Below are positions 6,535-8,995 of a DNA stretch of 8,995 nt, one piece after another (within the stretch, counting starts at the first letter, position 1; each line of letters begins with the position of its first letter). The stretch lies in the NCBI GenBank assembly GCA_002418775.1, contig DIEU01000075.1:663-9657 (forward strand), written 5' to 3'. The notes under the pieces are model-generated. The model was not told the origin of the DNA and made no database searches. It saw nothing but the letters and a program-made list of their open reading frames with translations. The DNA is from Firmicutes bacterium UBA5766. Its GTDB lineage: Bacteria; Bacillota; Desulfotomaculia; Desulfotomaculales; Nap2-2B. The position numbers were made by a program, and so were the translations under genes.

Positions 6535-7229
6535 TACAAGTTTTCTCTGAAGCGGTATCCAACACCGCGGACTGTTTCGACAAACTGCGGCGATTCAGAA
6601 ACCTGTTCCAGCTTTTGGCGAATGTGCCTTATATGTACATCAACCGTGCGTGAATCGCCTATATAATCATACCCCCAGATGCGCTCCAAAAGGTATTCGC
6701 GTGAAAAGACCCGTCCCGGTTCACGGGCCAAGATATATAAAAGATCAAATTCCTTGGGGGTCAGATCATACTTTATACCGTTCACTGTTACAGAAAATCT
6801 TTCCGGATCAATAACCATCGGACCTCTGGTAAAATGCCCCGAAAGGCCGTCCTGTGTTTTAGCGTCCCGGCGCAGCCTGGCTTTGATCCTGGCGACCAGT
6901 TCCCTTGGGCTGAAAGGTTTGGTAACATAATCGTCAGCGCCCATTTCCAAACCAAGAATTCTGTCTATTTCCTCAGTACGGGCACTAAGGATGATCACAG
7001 GAATCCCTCTTGTATTAGGGTCAGAGCGTAAAATCCGGCAGACCGATAAACCATCCTGCCCGGGCAACATCAGATCAAGAATAATCAGGTCAGGCTGCTC
7101 CGAAGAAACCTTTTTAAGAGCGGCATCCCCGTCACCTGATGTAATTACTTCGAAGCCTTCCCTTTCGAGGTTAAAACGGATGAGCTCCACTATATGCTCT
7201 TCATCGTCCACAACCAGTATCCTGGGCAC
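6534..7229 (-). CDS. phoP: OmpR/PhoB-family response regulator (PhoP/PhoB)
   Basis: DNA-binding response regulator expected to be phosphorylated by the adjacent PhoR and to control phosphate genes. The 231 residues comprise a receiver domain (1-120) with acidic pair D8/D9, phospho-acceptor D52 in LIILDLMLPG, switch S82 in LSARTEE and K104 in VTKPFSP. A winged-helix DNA-binding domain follows (about 130-229), with LTPKEFDLLYILAREPGRVFS, DSRTVDVHIRHIRQKLE and VRGVGYRF. The start is GTG at 7229, preceded by AAGGGGGG at about 7 nt; residues MPRILVVDDEE begin the receiver strand directly. Assignment to the Pho system rests on phoR-pstB-phoU following immediately. Confidence 0.94.
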   Translation of the reverse strand: MPRILVVDDEEHIVELIRFNLEREGFEVITSGDGDAALKKVSSEQPDLIILDLMLPGQDGLSVCRILRSDPNTRGIPVIILSARTEEIDRILGLEMGADDYVTKPFSPRELVARIKARLRRDAKTQDGLSGHFTRGPMVIDPERFSVTVNGIKYDLTPKEFDLLYILAREPGRVFSREYLLERIWGYDYIGDSRTVDVHIRHIRQKLEQVSESPQFVETVRGVGYRFRENL

Positions 7230-7254
7230 TGCTGTCCCCCCTTAAAAAGGGCTT

Positions 7255-7338
7255 TATACTGTATTGGCGCCGCGGAGCACTTTATTTCTAAGGTATACTG
7301 TTTGATTAGAAATTTTATCATAAAAAATCTGTATTGGC
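7255..7338 (-). promoter_or_regulatory. Repeated motifs in the phoP upstream region
   Basis: The 161-bp gap before phoP holds a 10-bp direct repeat, GCCAATACAG on the minus strand (plus-strand CTGTATTGGC at 7259-7268 and 7329-7338, 70 bp apart), and an 8-bp repeat TATACTGT at 7255-7262 and 7294-7301. AT-rich -10-like hexamers (TATGAT, TATACC) occur here, but none has a convincing -35 partner. The repeats could be regulator-binding sites, for example for PhoP autoregulation; they do not obviously match the TTAACA-type Bacillus Pho box. Confidence 0.3.
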
Positions 7339-7390
7339 TATATAATTCTCAAAATTTAATCAAAACCACACAGAAACTTAACATTGAAAA

Positions 7391-7672
7391 TCAAACCAAG
7401 CTGATTTTTTTTGCCTGCTCCCAGGTAATCTCTTTAAAGCCGGTACCATCTTTAAGTAAAGGCGACGTGAGGCGATCCGGAGAAAATACACTGTCTAAAA
7501 CATTCCGTCCTTTAGCGCAGGTGAATCCTTTATTTAACGGGTGTTCAAGCAGGCCGCTGATTCTGGTTATTTCCCCGTTCTCAATTTTGAGTTCCATTCC
7601 GCAACTCATGTGGCAGAGTCCACAGGCAGTTTTAGCGATCCCATCCGGCGCGGTAATTTTTACCTTGTTCAG
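7391..7672 (-). CDS. Truncated molybdopterin-oxidoreductase N-terminal [4Fe-4S] domain (gene remnant or mini-protein)
   Basis: A 93-codon frame encoding only the Molybdop_Fe4S4 domain that begins formate dehydrogenase/nitrate reductase-type enzymes. It contains C-x2-C-x3-C (CGLCHMSC) and a fourth cysteine 27 residues later in NKGFTCAKGRN, then DRLTSPLLKDGTGFKEITWEQA, where the large molybdopterin domain would normally start, but it stops at TGA seven codons later. An ATG at 7609 would lose the first two cysteines. Upstream, the frame opens at CTG (7672), just after a TAG and 6 nt from GGAGGG (7679-7684), which makes CTG the likely start. An eight-base T run (7405-7412; A8 in the coding strand) lies at the break, but neither other frame restores family sequence. 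It may be a decaying remnant or a stand-alone Fe-S protein; the intact first 85 codons and ribosome site keep both open. Confidence 0.7.
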   Translation of the reverse strand: MNKVKITAPDGIAKTACGLCHMSCGMELKIENGEITRISGLLEHPLNKGFTCAKGRNVLDSVFSPDRLTSPLLKDGTGFKEITWEQAKKISLV

Positions 7673-7752
7673 CTAAAACCCTCCTTTTTTTAGCTGGTTT
7701 TTACATCTACAAATGCTCCAGATAATACTCCCAAGGGCTTTGATCAGGATAA

Positions 7753-7787
7753 TTGACACATCTCTTAATAATAGGGAATATATTATT
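7753..7787 (+). promoter_or_regulatory. AT-rich palindrome beside a TTGACA box, upstream of the zinc-ribbon gene
   Basis: A consensus TTGACA (7753-7758) is followed by a perfect 7-bp inverted repeat, AATAATA (7767-7773) and TATTATT (7781-7787), separated by 7 nt. A -10 at correct spacing is poor (GAATAT or AATATA), so this may be a second weak promoter with an operator-like palindrome. A smaller inverted pair GTGT/ACAC follows at 7788-7797. Confidence 0.3.
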
Positions 7788-7808
7788 GTGTAGACACGTC
7801 ACCTATCC

Positions 7809-7837
7809 TTGACAGCGAAAGGCCTCCGTCGTAAACT
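7809..7837 (+). promoter_or_regulatory. SigA-type promoter of the FmdB-like gene
   Basis: TTGACA (7809-7814, perfect -35) is followed after exactly 17 nt by TAAACT (7832-7837, four of six to TATAAT). Transcription would begin near 7844, leaving a leader of about 34 nt before the ATG at 7878. It is the best-spaced promoter between the divergent Fe-S remnant and the zinc-ribbon gene. Confidence 0.55.
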
Positions 7838-7877
7838 GGAAATACCGGATATAGTAACATTAAGGAGTGATTGGCAA

Positions 7878-8105
7878 ATGCCGGTTTATGAATTTAAATG
7901 TGCGGAATGTGAGAGCCGTTTTGAGAGGCTGTGCCAAATAGGCGAGACGGGCCAAAATCTCAGTTGCCCAAAATGCGGCAAACCGGAACCATACAGGGTA
8001 ATGAGCAGTTTCGGGACAGGCGGGAAAAACGGCGGCGATTCTGATTCTTTCGCAGGCAGCAGTGGAGGCTGCGCCGGGTGCAGTTCCGGCAGCTGTGCAA
8101 CCTGA
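7878..8105 (+). CDS. FmdB family zinc-ribbon protein
   Basis: Small putative zinc-ribbon protein of 75 residues, of the FmdB/CxxC-CxxC regulatory family, named after a gene beside formamide/acetamide-use operons; its function is not established. The N-terminus MPVYEFKCAECESRFE is diagnostic. C8-x2-C11 and C30-x2-C33 (SCPKCGK) form the predicted zinc site. The C-terminus (about 46-75) is a Gly/Ser-rich tail with three more cysteines (C65, C68, C73), as in many clostridial members. The ATG at 7878 follows AAGGAG (7862-7867) by 10 nt; the frame extends upstream to 7809, but that part covers the promoter and is not family sequence. The gene is monocistronic, with its own promoter and terminator, and convergent with the YlmC gene. 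Confidence 0.88.
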   Translation: MPVYEFKCAECESRFERLCQIGETGQNLSCPKCGKPEPYRVMSSFGTGGKNGGDSDSFAGSSGGCAGCSSGSCAT

Positions 8106-8124
8106 CATTAATCATGAATAAAAA

Positions 8125-8144
8125 CCTGGCGCAGTTTGCGCCGG
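8125..8144 (+). other. GC-rich stem-loop after the zinc-ribbon gene
   Basis: GGCGCA (8128-8133) pairs with TGCGCC (8137-8142) across a GTT loop; outer CC (8125-8126) and GG (8143-8144) can add two pairs past one bulged T. It starts 20 bp after the stop codon. No T-run follows, so it is probably an mRNA 3'-end structure working with the terminator just downstream. Confidence 0.45.
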
Positions 8145-8155
8145 TATAAATTAGA

Positions 8156-8195
8156 GAACGGTTATTTATTTCACCATAACCGTTCCTTGTTTTTT
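8156..8195 (+). terminator. Rho-independent terminator of the zinc-ribbon gene
   Basis: GAACGGTTAT (8156-8165) pairs perfectly over 10 bp with ATAACCGTTC (8176-8185), with a 10-nt loop, followed by CTTG and a six-T run to 8195. This is a strong intrinsic terminator on the plus strand. The stop codon of the convergent YlmC-like gene lies in its loop, so that gene runs through the T-run and one arm. Confidence 0.8.
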
Positions 8196-8461
8196 GGATT
8201 ATTTTTATCCTGGTTTAGATCAACAACATCCCTTAGATCAACCAGAATAACATCCATCCCGATTTTTTTTATTTTCTCCCAGGGAATAACAACTTCCTCT
8301 TCACGGCCGAAAAATGAAACCAGCCGGCTTGGGCCGGGCATGATTATCGAAGTAATGCAACCCTTCTCCAGGTTAATGTCAATATCCTTTATAGGGCCAA
8401 GCCTTCTGCCGTCTGCAATGTTGACGACCTCTCGAACTTTTAAATCGGATATCCTTGCCAT
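8171..8461 (-). CDS. ylmC: YlmC/YmxH family PRC-barrel protein, sporulation-associated
   Basis: The 96-residue protein is a single PRC-barrel, the small beta-barrel found in photosynthetic reaction-centre H subunits and RimM. The core is about residues 1-80: ISDLKVREVVNIADGRRLGPIKDIDIN, then GCITSIIMPG, a FFGREEEVVIPWEKIKKIG segment and the closing VILVDLRD. YlmC/YmxH members are linked to sporulation in Bacillus and Clostridia and usually sit near sigG and the ylmD-ylmE-sepF cluster; here about 4.7 kb separates it from yggS. The Asn/Lys-rich C-terminal tail (82-96) is coded by the terminator region of the convergent gene and may be non-essential. The ATG at 8461 follows GAGGAGG by 8 nt, an excellent site. 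Confidence 0.85.
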   Translation of the reverse strand: MARISDLKVREVVNIADGRRLGPIKDIDINLEKGCITSIIMPGPSRLVSFFGREEEVVIPWEKIKKIGMDVILVDLRDVVDLNQDKNNPKNKERLW

Positions 8462-8484
8462 TGCCCGCGCCTCCTCAAGATATT

Positions 8485-8511
8485 TATATATGAGAAAGGC
8501 GAAATATATGA
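8485..8511 (-). promoter_or_regulatory. Possible sporulation-sigma-like promoter of the YlmC gene
   Basis: Reading the minus strand, TCATATA (8511-8505) resembles a SigE -35 (KMATATW), and CATATATA (8492-8485) resembles a SigE-type -10 (CATACAHT, five of eight). Their separation is only 12 nt, shorter than the usual 14 or so. No good SigA pair was seen here. This is a weak call, made because the gene family is sporulation-linked. Confidence 0.2.
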
Positions 8512-8538
8512 GTTAAAAATTATCTACCTGAGCAAGTA

Positions 8539-8620
8539 GGGACGGTTCTTGAAGGGTTCAATTGGAAGTTTTGCACGTGAAAAAGGCTCAAATATCAGGC
8601 AACTCCTGGTTTTGAGCCTT
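8539..8620 (-). repeat. Structured interspersed repeat, right copy (inverted relative to the left copy)
   Basis: Positions 8539-8591 equal the reverse complement of 42-94 without mismatch. The outer stem is identical: AAGGCTCAA (8583-8591) with TTGAGCCTT (8612-8620). The 20-nt loop differs entirely in sequence but again forms an inner stem, CAGG (8596-8599) with CCTG (8605-8608), extendable by a T-G and an A-T pair. Read on the minus strand, the stem is followed by TTTTT and so would terminate transcription entering from the right. It lies between the YlmC gene and the next plus-strand gene and is not coding. Confidence 0.85.
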
Positions 8621-8904
8621 AATCATCAACAACGAGCTATAGCTGTATCGCAAAATTTTCAATTGCCGAGAAGAATGAAGTCGCTCTGCTCTCAGCTATG
8701 GAATTTCAATCTCTTGTTTTTGCTTACAACTCCTAAGTTTAATAGCTCTTTTTAATTAAACAATATCACAAAAAGAGCATCAGAGCTGACGCATGAAATG
8801 TTTTTTAAATCTTGCGAGGTAAGGAATTGACATTTTCGCAACTATTACCTATCGGGTTTTCCATAAATTACCGATTTATCCGCATCAACACATCCTTAGG
8901 AAAC
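8621..8904. other. AT-rich intergenic region without a recognisable gene
   Basis: No frame here gives a recognisable protein. It contains a palindrome AGCTATAGCT (8635-8644), a long stem-loop (8745-8778) and a lone TTGACA (8827-8832) without a convincing -10 partner. The base composition is clearly more AT-rich than the flanking genes. It may hold a decayed mobile-element fragment, but nothing specific supports this. Confidence 0.4.
8745..8778. repeat. Inverted repeat, 9-bp stem
   Basis: GCTCTTTTT (8745-8753) and AAAAAGAGC (8770-8778) form a perfect 9-bp inverted repeat around a 16-nt AT-rich loop. It is too AT-rich and too loosely looped to be a confident terminator. It could be a mobile-element end or a weak bidirectional terminator. 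Confidence 0.4.
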
Positions 8905-8946
8905 GTAACAAAATAACTGTTTCATTTAGTGGAATTATGTTACAAT
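8905..8946 (+). promoter_or_regulatory. Promoter with inverted-repeat operator candidate before the last gene
   Basis: TACAAT (8941-8946), preceded by TG at 8938-8939, forms an extended -10 element; the -35 (TGTTTC, 8918-8923, 17-nt spacer) is weak. An inverted pair GTAACA (8905-8910) and TGTTAC (8938-8943) brackets the promoter, with the second arm overlapping the -10. Half-site centres are 33 bp apart, about three helical turns, so two bound dimers or a looped repressor are conceivable. Confidence 0.45.
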
Positions 8947-8970
8947 AATTACAATAAAGAGGCATGGAAC

Positions 8971-8995
8971 ATGACAGAGCGGCAGATTTCAAAAA
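8971..8995 (+). CDS. Start of an unidentified gene, cut by the window edge
   Basis: The ATG at 8971 begins MTERQISK and runs off the window. AAAGAGG (8956-8962) lies 8 nt upstream, and an extended -10 promoter lies about 25 nt before the ATG. A second ATG at 8964 is in another frame and only one base from the ribosome site, so it is less likely. Eight residues are too few for any family assignment. Confidence 0.5.

Noticed and set aside
7391..7393. TGA at the end of the Fe-S mini-protein as a selenocysteine codon of a formate dehydrogenase
   Set aside because: In formate dehydrogenases Sec lies about 140 residues in, within a V-U-H-type context. Here it comes at codon 94 in V-TGA-F-S, and the following frame stops again within about 14 codons without family sequence.
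7405..7412. A8 run as a programmed frameshift that restores the molybdopterin domain
   Set aside because: Reading on in either alternative frame gives only 10-18 unrelated residues before a stop, with no molybdopterin-domain homology, so no longer product is made.
7194..7676. Plus-strand open frame of 160 codons across the phoP upstream region and Fe-S remnant
   Set aside because: It crosses the phoP start, the intergenic gap and the opposite strand of the [4Fe-4S] motif; there is no ribosome site or recognisable domain.
7809..7877. Extended N-terminus for the zinc-ribbon protein from an upstream TTG
   Set aside because: That TTG is the -35 box TTGACA itself. The ATG at 7878 has a ribosome site and gives the canonical MPVYEF start.
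8549..8755. Plus-strand open frame of 68 codons starting inside the right repeat
   Set aside because: It runs through the repeat hairpin into AT-rich intergenic DNA, has no ribosome site and no family resemblance.

Overview
The window reads as a chromosomal segment of a spore-forming, anaerobic Gram-positive bacterium (Bacillota, Clostridia grade). A Peptococcaceae or Pelotomaculum/Desulfotomaculum-like host fits best. This is an inference from three things: the gene order ylmE(yggS)-sepF-proC-ylmG(yggT), a YlmC/YmxH-type PRC-barrel protein, and an oxygen-sensitive CoA-dehydratase activase. It also has strong AGGAGG-like ribosome sites, with TTG and GTG starts common. Composition is moderate in GC within genes and AT-rich between them. 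Most of the window is conserved chromosomal core.

Layout. (i) 12-94: a structured interspersed repeat whose end supplies the stop codon of the neighbouring gene. (ii) 81-3517, minus strand: a six-gene operon transcribed from a clear extended -10 promoter at 3552-3560, in the order yggS, sepF, proC, yggT, CoA-enzyme activase, DUF167. It joins cell-division and envelope genes (SepF, YggT) to PLP homeostasis (YggS), proline synthesis (ProC) and a lone ATP-dependent [4Fe-4S] activator. (iii) 3660-7229, minus strand: a phosphate-signalling operon phoP-phoR-pstB-phoU, without the permease genes pstS, pstC and pstA that normally sit before pstB. (iv) 7391-7672, minus strand: a 93-codon remnant or mini-protein holding only the N-terminal [4Fe-4S] domain of a molybdopterin oxidoreductase, apparently begun at a CTG codon. 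(v) 7878-8105, plus strand: an FmdB-type zinc-ribbon protein with its own promoter and terminator. (vi) 8171-8461, minus strand: the YlmC/YmxH protein, ending inside the convergent terminator. (vii) 8539-8620: a second copy of the repeat in inverted orientation. (viii) 8621-8995: an AT-rich intergenic stretch of about 350 bp with a stem-loop, then a promoter and the first eight codons of a plus-strand gene cut by the window edge.

How it works together. PhoR/PhoP would sense phosphate status through PstB/PhoU. PhoR has almost no extracytoplasmic loop, so signalling through PhoU and the transporter or through the cytoplasmic PAS domain is more likely than direct external sensing. The yggS-sepF block is the usual Gram-positive division-associated cluster.

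No clear new multi-gene system is visible. The signals most worth a second look are the pair of inverted repeats whose inner stem changes sequence while staying paired, the repeat-derived C-terminus of the DUF167 protein, the CTG-started Fe-S mini-protein, and the permease-less pst/pho operon.
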